Positions 1 to 7,192 of a stretch of 14,260 nucleotides of DNA are shown piece after piece. Source of the DNA: Alphaproteobacteria bacterium (lineage in GTDB: Bacteria; Pseudomonadota; Alphaproteobacteria; JANQSM01); contig JANQSM010000178.1 of NCBI GenBank assembly GCA_028284025.1, positions 1 through 14,260 of the forward strand. Reading direction: 5' to 3'. The position numbers and the translations under genes were made by a program. The notes below the pieces were generated by a model. It did not search any database, was not told the origin of the DNA, and saw only the letters and a list, made by a program, of their open reading frames with translations. Position 1 is the stretch's first letter, and the number at the start of each line of letters is the position of its first letter.

Positions 1-1401
1 GATCTATTTGAAACATATGCGGTAACAGTAGTAGCCAGCATGTTGTTAGGATCTATTTTCTTTATTGCTCCTGCTGTTGTTGAGCAAATGATGATGTATC
101 CACTGATGATTGGAGCAGTTTGTATTCTTGGCTCTGTTGCTGGAACTTTCTTTGTTAAACTTGGAGCCAGTAAGAATATCATGGGGGCCTTATACAAAGG
201 GTTTATTGCCTCTGTTGTGGTTTCAGCCGTTCTGATTGCTATTGCAACACACATGTTGCTGGGCTTTGATACGGATTATCAAATGGTTGGACGTATGGTT
301 CAGGGACAGCATTTATTTTTCTGTTCTTTGACAGGCCTGATTGTAACGGGTTTATTGTTCTGGATTACGGAATATTACACGTCTACCGGTTACCGGCCCG
401 TTAAAAGTATTGCTAAATCCTCTGAGACTGGCCACGGAACCAATGTAATTCAGGGTTTAGCTGTTTCTTTGGAATCAACTGCTCTACCAGTTATTGTAAT
501 CTGTGCTGGAATTGTGGTGGCTTATATGAATGCCGGCTTGTTCGGTATTTCTATCGCGGCGACGACAATGTTAGGTTTGTGCGGTATGGTTGTTGCACTG
601 GATGCATACGGACCTGTGACAGACAATGCTGGTGGAATTGCCGAAATGTCTGATCTGCCTGCTGATGTGCGTGAAACAACTGATGCATTAGATGCTGTCG
701 GAAACACGACAAAGGCTGTGACCAAGGGATATGCTATTGGATCCGCTGGTTTGGCGGCTTTAGTGCTTTTTGCGGCCTACGTGGAAGATATCCGTTACTA
801 TTTCGGTGATTTAGCCATTTCGTTTGAGCTTTCCAACCCGTATGTTGTGGTCGGATTATTCATCGGAGGGATGCTTCCTTATCTATTTGGAGCCATGGGT
901 ATGATGGCTGTTGGCCGTGCCGGTGCAAGTGTTGTGATGGAAGTGCGACGTCAGTTCAAGGAAATTCCTGGCATTATGACTGGAAAAGCCAAGCCTGATT
1001 ATGGTCGTTCCGTAGATATGTTGATGAAATCATCAATTAAGGAAATGATTGCGCCATCTCTATTGCCGGTACTAGCACCATTGGTTGTTTATTTTGTGAT
1101 GGCCAGTATTGGTGGTCAGTCAGCTGCCTTTATTACTGTGGGGGCGATGCTGCTTGGTACAATCATTACGGGTATTTTTGTAGCGATTTCTATGACTTCT
1201 GGTGGAGGAGCATGGGACAACGCGAAGAAATACATTGAAGATGGAAATCATGGTGGTAAAGGGTCTGAAGCCCATAAAGCTGCTGTGACGGGGGATACAG
1301 TCGGTGATCCGTACAAAGATACGGCTGGCCCGGCGATTAACCCAATGATCAAGATCATTAATATTGTTGCATTATTGCTTTTGGCGATTCTAGCACATTA
1401 A
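1..1401 (+). CDS. hppA: Membrane-bound K+-independent proton-pumping pyrophosphatase, C-terminal part (5' end outside window)
   Basis: This integral membrane enzyme hydrolyses pyrophosphate and uses the energy to pump protons across the cytoplasmic membrane. The reading frame is open from base 1, giving 466 residues of a protein usually near 700, so the N-terminal third is missing. It opens with DLFETY, which in this family directly follows the first pyrophosphate-binding motif, so that motif lies just upstream. Visible family motifs are DNAGGIAEM (from residue 208 of the fragment) and [12 protein letters not shown] (Asp at 406), both acidic motifs that bind Mg-pyrophosphate, set between many hydrophobic helices. 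In GNTTKA the residue at 238 is Lys. In this family Lys here marks the K+-independent H+-pumping subfamily, while Ala marks K+-dependent enzymes. The C-terminus ends in a hydrophobic helix, as usual. Family and subtype are clear; the ion specificity is inferred from the Lys. Confidence 0.97.
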   Translation, partial: DLFETYAVTVVASMLLGSIFFIAPAVVEQMMMYPLMIGAVCILGSVAGTFFVKLGASKNIMGALYKGFIASVVVSAVLIAIATHMLLGFDTDYQMVGRMVQGQHLFFCSLTGLIVTGLLFWITEYYTSTGYRPVKSIAKSSETGHGTNVIQGLAVSLESTALPVIVICAGIVVAYMNAGLFGISIAATTMLGLCGMVVALDAYGPVTDNAGGIAEMSDLPADVRETTDALDAVGNTTKAVTKGYAIGSAGLAALVLFAAYVEDIRYYFGDLAISFELSNPYVVVGLFIGGMLPYLFGAMGMMAVGRAGASVVMEVRRQFKEIPGIMTGKAKPDYGRSVDMLMKSSIKEMIAPSLLPVLAPLVVYFVMASIGGQSAAFITVGAMLLGTIITGIFVAISMTSGGGAWDNAKKYIEDGNHGGKGSEAHKAAVTGDTVGDPYKDTAGPAINPMIKIINIVALLLLAILAH

Positions 1402-1409
1402 AAAAATTC

Positions 1410-1454
1410 AAAGCCCTGTTTCCCGTAACTGGGTAGCAGGGCTTTCTATTTTTC
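1410..1454 (+). terminator. Intrinsic terminator after hppA, probably bidirectional
   Basis: A perfect 9-bp stem (AAAGCCCTG at 1410-1418 with CAGGGCTTT at 1437-1445) begins 8 bases after the hppA stop and is followed by a T-rich run (CTATTTTTC). On the minus strand the same stem is followed, after three bases, by seven T's (A's at 1400-1406 on the plus strand). It could therefore also stop transcripts arriving from bamE, which has no nearer terminator that I can see. Confidence 0.85.
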
Positions 1455-1641
1455 TTATTTATTGATATATTTCATCTACTTATTCACAATTTTACAAGTT
1501 TTGTGGTGTTTTTGTATGCGTTAGTGTGTTGCAAGAAAAACACTGGACAAACCCATTCATTTACACTAAAAGATTGAGTACGAAAATTACAAAAATCTGA
1601 GGCGACGGTTTTTTACAAGTTATTTTCTGCCTACTTGTTAG

Positions 1642-1672
1642 CCTGATCCCTTTATGGGGTCAGGTTTTTTTT
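1642..1672 (+). terminator. Orphan intrinsic terminator (possible 3' end of a small RNA)
   Basis: CCTGATCCC (1642-1650) pairs with GGGGTCAGG (1656-1664) through nine pairs, one of them G-T. The loop is five bases, and eight T's (1665-1672) follow directly. This is a textbook plus-strand terminator, about 200 bases past the hppA terminator with no coding gene between. It points toward the 3' end of bamE and is not T-tailed on the minus strand, so it does not serve bamE. It is either a back-up for hppA or the end of a small RNA. Confidence 0.8.
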
Positions 1673-1749
1673 GTCTTAGAGAGTATTAAGAAGGGCAAAA
1701 ATATAAGAATTTATTGGTTCTCTTGTATACGAAGAATTCGGCCAAGGTT

Positions 1750-2178
1750 TTATCTTTGCTTTTGAAAACGTCCGATGTTACCGACAAGTTGCTGGATAAT
1801 AGTCAGTTCATCCCCCGCAGTAGGGGTGATTTTCTCAACGTAGCGAATATCCTCCATATCTTCGGCTGTTAGAATCGCATAGTCCCGGACAATATTATCA
1901 TCATCAAATTCTACCAGTAAAACACGTTGTTCAATGACTTTATCGCGGAAAAAGGCGTATCGTTCGGTTTTCTTACCAATGTACAGCCAGACGTTTTCGT
2001 CAAACAAGGTACGGGAAGAGGGGGTACCAAATATAGACAGGATCTGATCCCCTGTTGTACTCCCTTTTTCTATTTTCTCAATATCTTGGGTTTCAATTAA
2101 GTGCCCACGTGTGGCAGAAATCGGCGCACAAGCGTGAATGAAACAGAGCACAGTAAGAGCAAGAAGGATTTTTTTCAT
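1750..2178 (-). CDS. bamE: Outer-membrane assembly lipoprotein BamE (SmpA/OmlA family)
   Basis: BamE is a small lipoprotein of the BAM complex, which folds beta-barrel proteins into the outer membrane. The product from the ATG at 2178 is 142 residues. It starts with MKK, a hydrophobic core and a lipobox-like I-H-A-C, with the lipidated Cys at 17. The family pattern follows: a Gly-rich turn (IEKGSTTGDQI), FGTPS, and an aromatic core around VWLYIG, then beta strands. The frame extends six codons upstream through an ATG (2193) to a GTG (2196). Neither has a clear Shine-Dalgarno sequence, and I prefer MKK because it gives a standard signal peptide. In many alphaproteobacteria bamE sits beside the bc1 chaperone and yceD genes, as here, though here it is divergent from them. 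Function is inferred from the family. Confidence 0.88.
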   Translation of the reverse strand: MKKILLALTVLCFIHACAPISATRGHLIETQDIEKIEKGSTTGDQILSIFGTPSSRTLFDENVWLYIGKKTERYAFFRDKVIEQRVLLVEFDDDNIVRDYAILTAEDMEDIRYVEKITPTAGDELTIIQQLVGNIGRFQKQR

Positions 2179-2219
2179 ACGATTTTGTAGCATCACAATA
2201 AAAAATATAAAAGTCTATA

Positions 2220-2246
2220 TTGATTTTATTCTCAATCCTCTATAAA
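2220..2246 (+). promoter_or_regulatory. Possible promoter for the bc1 chaperone / yceD genes
   Basis: TATAAA (2241-2246) is a good -10 box, about 31 bases before the chaperone ATG. TTGATT (2220-2225) is a fair -35, but the spacing of 15 bases is short. The surrounding 81-base gap between divergent genes is very A+T-rich and must also hold the bamE promoter, for which I see no clean boxes. Confidence 0.35.
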
Positions 2247-2277
2247 TGAAAGAAGCTAAATTAATAAATGAGCAGAA

Positions 2278-2811
2278 ATGATCCCAAAAACCATAAAACG
2301 CGCCTTTCTAGGCTGGCCAAATTTTGAACGCCAGGCAGAAGAGGTCTATAAAAAAGCAGTCCAGCAATCTCGATTACCGGTGTTTTACCAGCAGTGGGGT
2401 GTGGAAGATTCGATTGACGGGCGCTTTGATATGCTTTGTATGCATATTGTTTTAATCATGATGGCTTTGAAATCTGAAGTATCAGGCAAATATTTTAATC
2501 AGGATTTATTTGACGTGATGTTTTGGGATATTGAAAATGATATCCGTCTACAAGGTGTGGGGGATTTAAGCGTAGCCCCCAGAATGAAAAAGATGTTCGC
2601 GGCATTTAATGGGCGGCGACTTGCCTATGAAAAGGCATTTGCAGATAATTCTGTGGAGCAAGCTCTTGCGAATAACGTGTACCGAGGACGGCAAACAAAT
2701 TCACGGGACTTGGCTGATTTGGCCACTTACATGGTTCGTCAAAAAACATTTATTGAATCTCAAGACAAAAATGCTATCATGAGATCAGAAATATCCTTCC
2801 TCCACCCATAG
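2278..2811 (+). CDS. Ubiquinol-cytochrome c chaperone family protein (CBP3-like)
   Basis: The 177-residue protein belongs to the family of yeast Cbp3/UQCC1, which helps mature and assemble cytochrome b of the bc1 complex (respiratory complex III). Visible signatures are GVEDSIDGRFDML (41-53), followed by a hydrophobic helix with His56, and DIRLQGVGDLSVAPRMKKM (88-106), the most conserved block of the family. There is no signal peptide, so it should act in the cytoplasm or at the inner face of the membrane. The ATG at 2278 has only a weak GAGCAGAA ahead of it. It is the first gene of a plus-strand run leading to fabH. Only 16 bases separate it from yceD, so the two are probably co-transcribed. 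The family call is firm. The precise client is inferred from eukaryotic homologues, and no bc1 genes lie in this window. Confidence 0.92.
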   Translation: MIPKTIKRAFLGWPNFERQAEEVYKKAVQQSRLPVFYQQWGVEDSIDGRFDMLCMHIVLIMMALKSEVSGKYFNQDLFDVMFWDIENDIRLQGVGDLSVAPRMKKMFAAFNGRRLAYEKAFADNSVEQALANNVYRGRQTNSRDLADLATYMVRQKTFIESQDKNAIMRSEISFLHP

Positions 2812-2815
2812 CTTG

Positions 2816-2823
2816 AGGAGGTG
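2816..2823 (+). promoter_or_regulatory. Very strong Shine-Dalgarno for yceD
   Basis: AGGAGGTG, a near-perfect match to the 16S rRNA tail, lies four bases before the yceD ATG. It is the best ribosome binding site in the window, where many genes have none. It fixes the yceD start and suggests strong translation relative to the gene before it. Confidence 0.9.
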
Positions 2824-2827
2824 AAAT

Positions 2828-3403
2828 ATGGGGCTACAGCGCAACTCTTTTCAGCTTGAGAAATCAGGCCCGGGTGAATTTTCCCGAATTCTTGATTTAA
2901 AACACTTACCAACCCATAAACGTTTTAAAGTAAAATCTACGGCAAGTGAGCTTGAATGTGCTGCCTTATCAAGGCGATTTAATATATTAAATATCAGTGA
3001 CTTAAAGGTTGATCTTAATATATCTTATGAGGATCAGGAATCACAAGTTCATGTATCCGGTATTTTGCAGGCAGATATTGAACAACAGTGTGTTATTTCG
3101 CTGGAGCCGGTAAAAGGGCATGTTGAATCGGCTTTTTCCTTCCGTTGTTTGCCTAAATCCATCCTGGATAAAATGGATGAAGAGGCATATGAAGATGAAA
3201 TTATTGAGCCAATTGTTGACGGGAAGGTTGATTTAGGAGAAGTAATTTCTCAGCTGCTTGCTCTGGAGCTTGATCCTTATCCTAAAGCCCGGAATGCAGC
3301 GCTTAAAGGGGAGAATATCGACTTTGGTTTAAATGAAATTCAAAAAAATCGACAAAAACCGTTTGAAAATCTATCTCACCTCTTGAAAAGTTCGCCGAAA
3401 TAG
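2828..3403 (+). CDS. yceD: YceD / DUF177 family protein (23S rRNA accumulation)
   Basis: YceD proteins are needed for normal accumulation of 23S rRNA and are almost always encoded beside rpmF, as here. The 191-residue product has the family core: a beta-strand region ending in QQCVISLEPV (86-95, with Cys88), an acidic stretch (117-128), then VDLGEVISQLLALELDPYPK (134-153) and the C-terminal KPFENLSHLLK (177-187). No signal peptide or membrane helix is present, which fits a cytoplasmic role. The start is fixed by the strong ribosome binding site at 2816-2823. The next gene, rpmF, begins 60 bases downstream. The biochemical mechanism of YceD is not established, so the role is taken from genetic work on relatives. 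Confidence 0.9.
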   Translation: MGLQRNSFQLEKSGPGEFSRILDLKHLPTHKRFKVKSTASELECAALSRRFNILNISDLKVDLNISYEDQESQVHVSGILQADIEQQCVISLEPVKGHVESAFSFRCLPKSILDKMDEEAYEDEIIEPIVDGKVDLGEVISQLLALELDPYPKARNAALKGENIDFGLNEIQKNRQKPFENLSHLLKSSPK

Positions 3404-3463
3404 ACTAAACATTCACCTTCGCGAATTGACTAAAATGTTTAATTTACTGGAAAGACTGAGAAA

Positions 3464-3646
3464 ATGGCAGTTCCTAAGAGAAAAACTACTCCTTCTAAGC
3501 GCAATATGCGCCGGGCGCATGACAGCCTGAAGAAGGCAAAATATGTTGTTGATAAAGAATCTGGTGAACTTCGCCGTCCACACCAAATTGACCTGAGCAC
3601 AGGCAGCTATCGTGGACGTCAGATTTTGCCACCTCAAGACGTATAA
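3464..3646 (+). CDS. rpmF: 50S ribosomal protein L32 (bL32)
   Basis: This 60-residue, very basic protein is L32 of the large ribosomal subunit. It starts [20 protein letters not shown], the invariant N-terminus of the family, and ends with the YRGRQ block typical of proteobacterial forms. It has no cysteines, so it is the non-zinc-binding type, as in most alphaproteobacteria. A purine-rich GGAAAG (3449-3454) sits nine bases before the ATG. A TTGACT (3426-3431) lies upstream, but I see no matching -10, so a separate promoter is not shown. The yceD–rpmF–plsX–fabH order is one of the most conserved in bacteria and is often co-transcribed, tying ribosome supply to membrane lipid synthesis. Confidence 0.98.
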   Translation: MAVPKRKTTPSKRNMRRAHDSLKKAKYVVDKESGELRRPHQIDLSTGSYRGRQILPPQDV

Positions 3647-3676
3647 ACCTTTCATTTTTCAACAAACGGGGAAATT

Positions 3677-4726
3677 TTGGCCCAAGAGACGACACTTGCT
3701 CTGGATGCTATGGGTGGCGATAAAGCGCCAGACATGGTGCTTAAAGGGGCCAGCCTTGCCCGTGAGCGATTTCCCAAAGTAAAGTTCAAGATTTATGGCC
3801 CGAAGGCCATTTTGACCGATAAGCTCGCCAAATTTAAGAAACTGGCTACTGTCGCTGAAATTATTGATGCGCCGGACCACATTACCAATGAAGAAACAGT
3901 TTCTAATGCCTTGCGTCAGGGTAAAAATTCCAGCATGTGGAAAGCTATTGAAGCTGTCAAAAGCGGTGAGGCAAATTGCGTTGTTTCTGCGGGCAATACC
4001 GGTGTATTGATGGCGATGTCCAAGCTACAGCTTCGTTCTTTAGAAGGCATCCATCGCCCGGCGATTGCCTCGTTTCTTCCTACTTTGAAAGGGGAAACTG
4101 TAATGATGGATTTGGGAGCCAACATTGAGTGCAACGCAGATAATATTATCCAGTTTGCTTTGATGGGAGAAGTCTTCGCACGCTCTGTCTTGGGCTTGCC
4201 ACATCCAACCGTAGGAATCTTGAATGTAGGGTCTGAAGATCATAAAGGCATGGAATATTTAAAAGAGGCTGCCGCAGAATTGGCAAAGATTGAGGATGTA
4301 GCTTTTCAAGGCTTTGTTGAAGGTGATGACATTACCGCCGGAACAGTTGATGTGATTGTAACTGACGGGTTTACCGGCAATGTAGCCTTAAAAACGGCAG
4401 AAGGCGTAGGTAAGCTTTATTCCCAGTTTTTGCGTGAAACGATTAAACATTCCCTGCTGGCTAGAATTGGGTACTTATTTTCCCGTTCAGCTTACAAACG
4501 CTTGCGCCAACGCCTTGATCCGCGCCGTTATAATGGAGCAGTCTTTTTGGGGTTAAATGGTGTGTCCGTTAAAAGTCATGGAGGGACTGATGCTTTAGGC
4601 TTTGCTACGGCTATTGGCGTGGCTGTTGATATGGCAACTCATAATTTTTATGAAGATCTTGAGATTAAGCTGAAGAAGTATGGCGAGGTCGAAAAATCTA
4701 ATAAAAAAGAGAAAGTTGCGGTATAG
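3677..4726 (+). CDS. plsX: Phosphate acyltransferase PlsX
   Basis: PlsX converts acyl-ACP and phosphate to acyl-phosphate, the acyl donor used by PlsY in the first step of phosphatidic acid synthesis. It is a peripheral protein of the inner membrane. The 349-residue length is normal. The N-terminal DAMGGDKAP (10-18) is the family signature. SAGNTG, MDLGANI, VGSED and TDGFTGN mark the conserved nucleotide-like fold, and KSHGGTDALGF is the conserved C-terminal block. The start is a TTG at 3677, supported by GGGGA (3668-3672) four bases before it and by the DAMGGD motif lying at the usual distance. The last 20 residues are charged and Lys-rich. fabH follows after two bases, so the two are almost certainly translated together. 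Confidence 0.97.
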   Translation: MAQETTLALDAMGGDKAPDMVLKGASLARERFPKVKFKIYGPKAILTDKLAKFKKLATVAEIIDAPDHITNEETVSNALRQGKNSSMWKAIEAVKSGEANCVVSAGNTGVLMAMSKLQLRSLEGIHRPAIASFLPTLKGETVMMDLGANIECNADNIIQFALMGEVFARSVLGLPHPTVGILNVGSEDHKGMEYLKEAAAELAKIEDVAFQGFVEGDDITAGTVDVIVTDGFTGNVALKTAEGVGKLYSQFLRETIKHSLLARIGYLFSRSAYKRLRQRLDPRRYNGAVFLGLNGVSVKSHGGTDALGFATAIGVAVDMATHNFYEDLEIKLKKYGEVEKSNKKEKVAV

Positions 4727-4728
4727 CC

Positions 4729-5685
4729 ATGTTACGTTCACGTTTGCAAGGGGTTGGGTCCTACCTGCCGGAGAAAATTTTAACAAATAAAGATTTGGCC
4801 AAGGCAGTAGATACCACAGATGAGTGGATTCTACAGCGCACAGGCATTAAGCAACGCCATATTGCTGCTGACGGGGAATATACTTCTGATCTTGCGACAA
4901 AGGCCGCACAGAACGCTTTGGAGGACTGTGGCACTGCCTTGACTGATATTGACACTATTATTGTCGCCACCACTTCACCGGATTTAACCTTTCCATCGAC
5001 TGCAACTATTGTTCAAGAAAAACTTGGTATCAAGCAAGGGTTTGCATTTGATATTCAAGCTGCTTGCTCTGGGTTTGTTTATGCATTGTCAATGGCAGAT
5101 AGCATGATTCGTTCTGGCCAGATTCGTACCGCTTTGGTTATTGGTGCAGAAACTTTCTCTCGCTTGGTTGATTGGGAAGATCGGCGTACATGTGTGTTGT
5201 TCGGAGATGGAGCAGGGGCTGTTGTTCTGAAAGCCCATGAAGGAGAACGTGGCATACTTTCTTCGCATTTATTTTCAGATGGCGCCTATTGTGATTTTTT
5301 GAAGACAACGGGTGGTCCAGCTTTTAACAAGATGGTCGGAGTAGTGGAAATGAACGGCCGGGAAGTTTTTAAGCAGGCCGTGGGCAAAATGGCAGAAGCA
5401 GTGAAACAATGCCTTGATCAACATGGATTAATGGGACATGAGGTTGATTGGTTGATTCCACATCAGGCCAATAAGCGCATTATTGATGCTATGGGGGATA
5501 AGCTGGGCCTTAAAGCAGAGCAGGTTGTGGTAACTGTAGACCAGCACGCCAATACTTCTGCTGCATCGATTCCACTTGCGTTGGATGTCGCGGTAAAAGA
5601 CGGCCGTATTAAAGAAAATGATTTAATTTTAATGGAAGCTCTGGGGGCTGGATTCACTTGGGGTTCCGCATTGGTCCGATTCTAG
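4729..5685 (+). CDS. fabH: 3-oxoacyl-ACP synthase III (FabH)
   Basis: FabH starts fatty-acid synthesis by condensing acetyl-CoA with malonyl-ACP. The 318 residues match the family length. The catalytic triad is intact: Cys113 in AACSGF, His245 in IPHQAN, and Asn275 in HANTSAAS. The N-terminal TTDEWILQRTGI (29-40) and the FGDGAGA loop (158-164) are also typical. The ATG lies two bases after the plsX stop with no Shine-Dalgarno of its own, so translational coupling to plsX is likely. In many alphaproteobacteria ihfA and a MerR-type regulator come next. Here the next gene is on the opposite strand and its stop codon lies one base away. I see no intrinsic terminator after fabH. Confidence 0.97.
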   Translation: MLRSRLQGVGSYLPEKILTNKDLAKAVDTTDEWILQRTGIKQRHIAADGEYTSDLATKAAQNALEDCGTALTDIDTIIVATTSPDLTFPSTATIVQEKLGIKQGFAFDIQAACSGFVYALSMADSMIRSGQIRTALVIGAETFSRLVDWEDRRTCVLFGDGAGAVVLKAHEGERGILSSHLFSDGAYCDFLKTTGGPAFNKMVGVVEMNGREVFKQAVGKMAEAVKQCLDQHGLMGHEVDWLIPHQANKRIIDAMGDKLGLKAEQVVVTVDQHANTSAASIPLALDVAVKDGRIKENDLILMEALGAGFTWGSALVRF

Positions 5686-5686
5686 C

Positions 5687-6406
5687 CTAGCGTAATTTCT
5701 TTCCTTCTTTGACAAAGCTTAAGGCTGTTTCAATACGGTCTACTACCCGTTGGAATGGCATAGATTGAATAACTACAATGCCTGGACCAGTTAAGGTGCT
5801 TACAAACGCACCTTCTCCTCCAAAAATTGGATTCATGAATCCACCTACATATTCAATAGAAAAATCAACACCATGGGTAAATCCAAGCACACAACCGGTA
5901 TCTACGCGAATTTTTTCTCCTGGCCCCAAAGTTTTGCTAATCATGTTACCGCCAGCATGAACAAATGCCAGACCAACACCTTGTAATTTTTGTAAGATAA
6001 ATCCTTCGCCACCGAAGAATCCAGTGGAAAGCTTTTTGTTGAAATGTATAGAAACGTCAATACCTCTGGCACAGGCCAGAAAAGCATCTTTCTGACAAAC
6101 AAAAGCACCACGGTGATCATGTAAATTAATAGGGATGACTCGGCCAGGGTATGGAGCAGCAAAACCAACATGGGATTTTCCATGGTTTCCAATATGCTCA
6201 AACGTCGTGATGAAGAAATTCTCCCCAACGAACTTTCGCTTTAACCCTTTGAAGAATCCCCCGGTACCTGTTTGCATTTTGATATCACTGGTCATAAAAA
6301 CCATGGCACCGGTTTCAGCCTGAACCCCTTCACCGGGATCCAATTCAATTTCCAGAATTTGCATGTTATCGCCATGAATTTTGTAATCAATTACATCAAC
6401 AGCCAT
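5687..6406 (-). CDS. AIM24 / TIGR00266 family protein
   Basis: The 239-residue protein belongs to the bacterial relatives of mitochondrial AIM24, a widespread family of beta-rich proteins with no firmly known bacterial function. Three related blocks are visible: GGFFKGLKRKFVGENFFITT (49-68), GFFGGEGFILQKLQG (129-143) and PIFGGEGAFVSTLTG (193-207). Each is a glycine turn followed by an amphipathic strand, which suggests an internally repeated beta fold. There is no signal peptide or membrane helix. The ATG at 6406 has GAGAGGAAA just upstream, a good ribosome binding site. The gene stands alone on its strand, convergent with fabH (one-base gap) and divergent from the DUF502 gene (54 bases). The family call is firm; I do not assign a function. 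Confidence 0.88.
   Translation of the reverse strand: MAVDVIDYKIHGDNMQILEIELDPGEGVQAETGAMVFMTSDIKMQTGTGGFFKGLKRKFVGENFFITTFEHIGNHGKSHVGFAAPYPGRVIPINLHDHRGAFVCQKDAFLACARGIDVSIHFNKKLSTGFFGGEGFILQKLQGVGLAFVHAGGNMISKTLGPGEKIRVDTGCVLGFTHGVDFSIEYVGGFMNPIFGGEGAFVSTLTGPGIVVIQSMPFQRVVDRIETALSFVKEGKKLR
6359..6387 (+). promoter_or_regulatory. Possible promoter for the DUF502 gene
   Basis: TTGCAT (6359-6364), 17 bases, TGTAAT (6382-6387) is a moderate sigma70-type pair. It lies inside the start of the opposing AIM24-family gene and would start transcription about 67 bases before the DUF502 ATG. The gap between the two genes is only 54 bases, so a promoter reaching into the neighbour is plausible, but the -35 match is weak. 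Confidence 0.3.
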
Positions 6407-6460
6407 GGGTTTCCTCTCTTTTTACTTGCCCTTTTAAGCAGGTTAATCCATTTTAAGGCC

Positions 6461-7192
6461 ATGACCAATGAAAAATCTAGCCAACCGCCCGAGAATGACT
6501 CACCGCTACGTACTGTAGAGGAATTAAAAGCCAAAAAAGGCTTTGGTTTTTTTGGTAAGATCAGAAATTATTTTCTGGCGGGTATCCTGATTACAGCCCC
6601 TTTATCGATTACGGTTTACCTGGCTTATAGTTTTATTTCCCTTGTTGATGAGCAAGTTGGACAACTCATCCCTCCTGAATATAATCCGGAATCCTATCTA
6701 CCATTTAGTATTCCTGGCTTAGGCGTGATTCTGGTAGTGATTGTCTTGACCCTTATTGGGGCGCTGACAGCTGGTTTCTTTGGGCGGATGCTTGTACGTG
6801 TGTACGAAAGCATTCTAAACCGTACACCAATTATTCGTTCACTCTATGCCGGCCTAAAGCAAGTGTTGGAGGCTATTTTTGCCCAACAATCCAGCGCTTT
6901 CCGGGAAGTGGTTTTGTTGGAATACCCAAAAGAAGATTTGTGGGTACTTGGCTTTGTCACAGGTCGCACCAAAGGACAGGTACAGGATTTAATTGAGGAT
7001 GAGGTTCTGAATATTTTTGTCCCGACGACTCCTAACCCAACATCTGGTTTTTTAATTTTTGTTCCTAAGCATAAGGTAAAATACTTAGACATTAAGATAG
7101 AAGATGCCTTTAAGATGCTGATTTCATCGGGAATTGTGACGCCTGATAGTGAAGATGCGAAGAAAAAAACGACAAAGAATAAAAAGAGCTAA
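6461..7192 (+). CDS. DUF502 family two-helix membrane protein
   Basis: This 243-residue protein has a charged cytoplasmic N-terminus, then two likely membrane helices (about 38-62 and 84-107). The conserved block NRTPIIRSLYAGLKQVLE (120-137) and a soluble beta-rich C-terminal half with VPTTPNPTSGFLIFVP follow, and the tail is Lys-rich. This layout is that of the DUF502 family, whose bacterial function is unknown to me; plant members are called LIKE COV. The frame can be extended to 6272, but that would bury the start inside the opposing gene. The ATG at 6461, with AAGG five bases... upstream of its CC spacer (6455-6458), gives the usual family N-terminus. The gene commonly neighbours recG in alphaproteobacteria. 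Here its TAA overlaps the recG stop on the other strand. Confidence 0.88.
   Translation: MTNEKSSQPPENDSPLRTVEELKAKKGFGFFGKIRNYFLAGILITAPLSITVYLAYSFISLVDEQVGQLIPPEYNPESYLPFSIPGLGVILVVIVLTLIGALTAGFFGRMLVRVYESILNRTPIIRSLYAGLKQVLEAIFAQQSSAFREVVLLEYPKEDLWVLGFVTGRTKGQVQDLIEDEVLNIFVPTTPNPTSGFLIFVPKHKVKYLDIKIEDAFKMLISSGIVTPDSEDAKKKTTKNKKS

Larger units (their letters stand above)
1402..1749. other. Gene-free region between hppA and bamE
   Basis: These 348 bases hold no credible protein gene; the longest ATG-started frame I found by reading is about 22 codons on the minus strand and lacks support. The contents are the hppA terminator (1410-1454), an A+T-rich stretch with weak hairpins (1526-1530 with 1539-1543; ACAAGT at 1615-1620 with ACTTGT at 1633-1638), and a second plus-strand terminator (1642-1672). 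The second terminator has no gene before it, so a small RNA may lie between the two. I see no strong promoter for one. The stretch 1673-1749 shows nothing recognisable. Confidence 0.7.

Noticed and set aside
1490..1559. 22-codon minus-strand frame in the hppA–bamE gap
   Set aside because: It is too short, with no ribosome binding site or recognisable features.
3426..3454. Possible separate rpmF promoter beginning with TTGACT at 3426
   Set aside because: There is no acceptable -10 box at 16-18 bases spacing. Co-transcription from upstream is as likely.
5941..6228. A 95-codon minus-strand frame inside the AIM24-family gene
   Set aside because: It is an alternative frame of a gene with clear family motifs, with no ribosome binding site or recognisable product.
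6272..6460. Longer N-terminus for the DUF502 protein starting at 6272
   Set aside because: It would overlap 135 bases of the opposing AIM24-family gene, and the extra residues do not resemble the family. The ATG at 6461 gives the expected charged N-terminus before the first helix.
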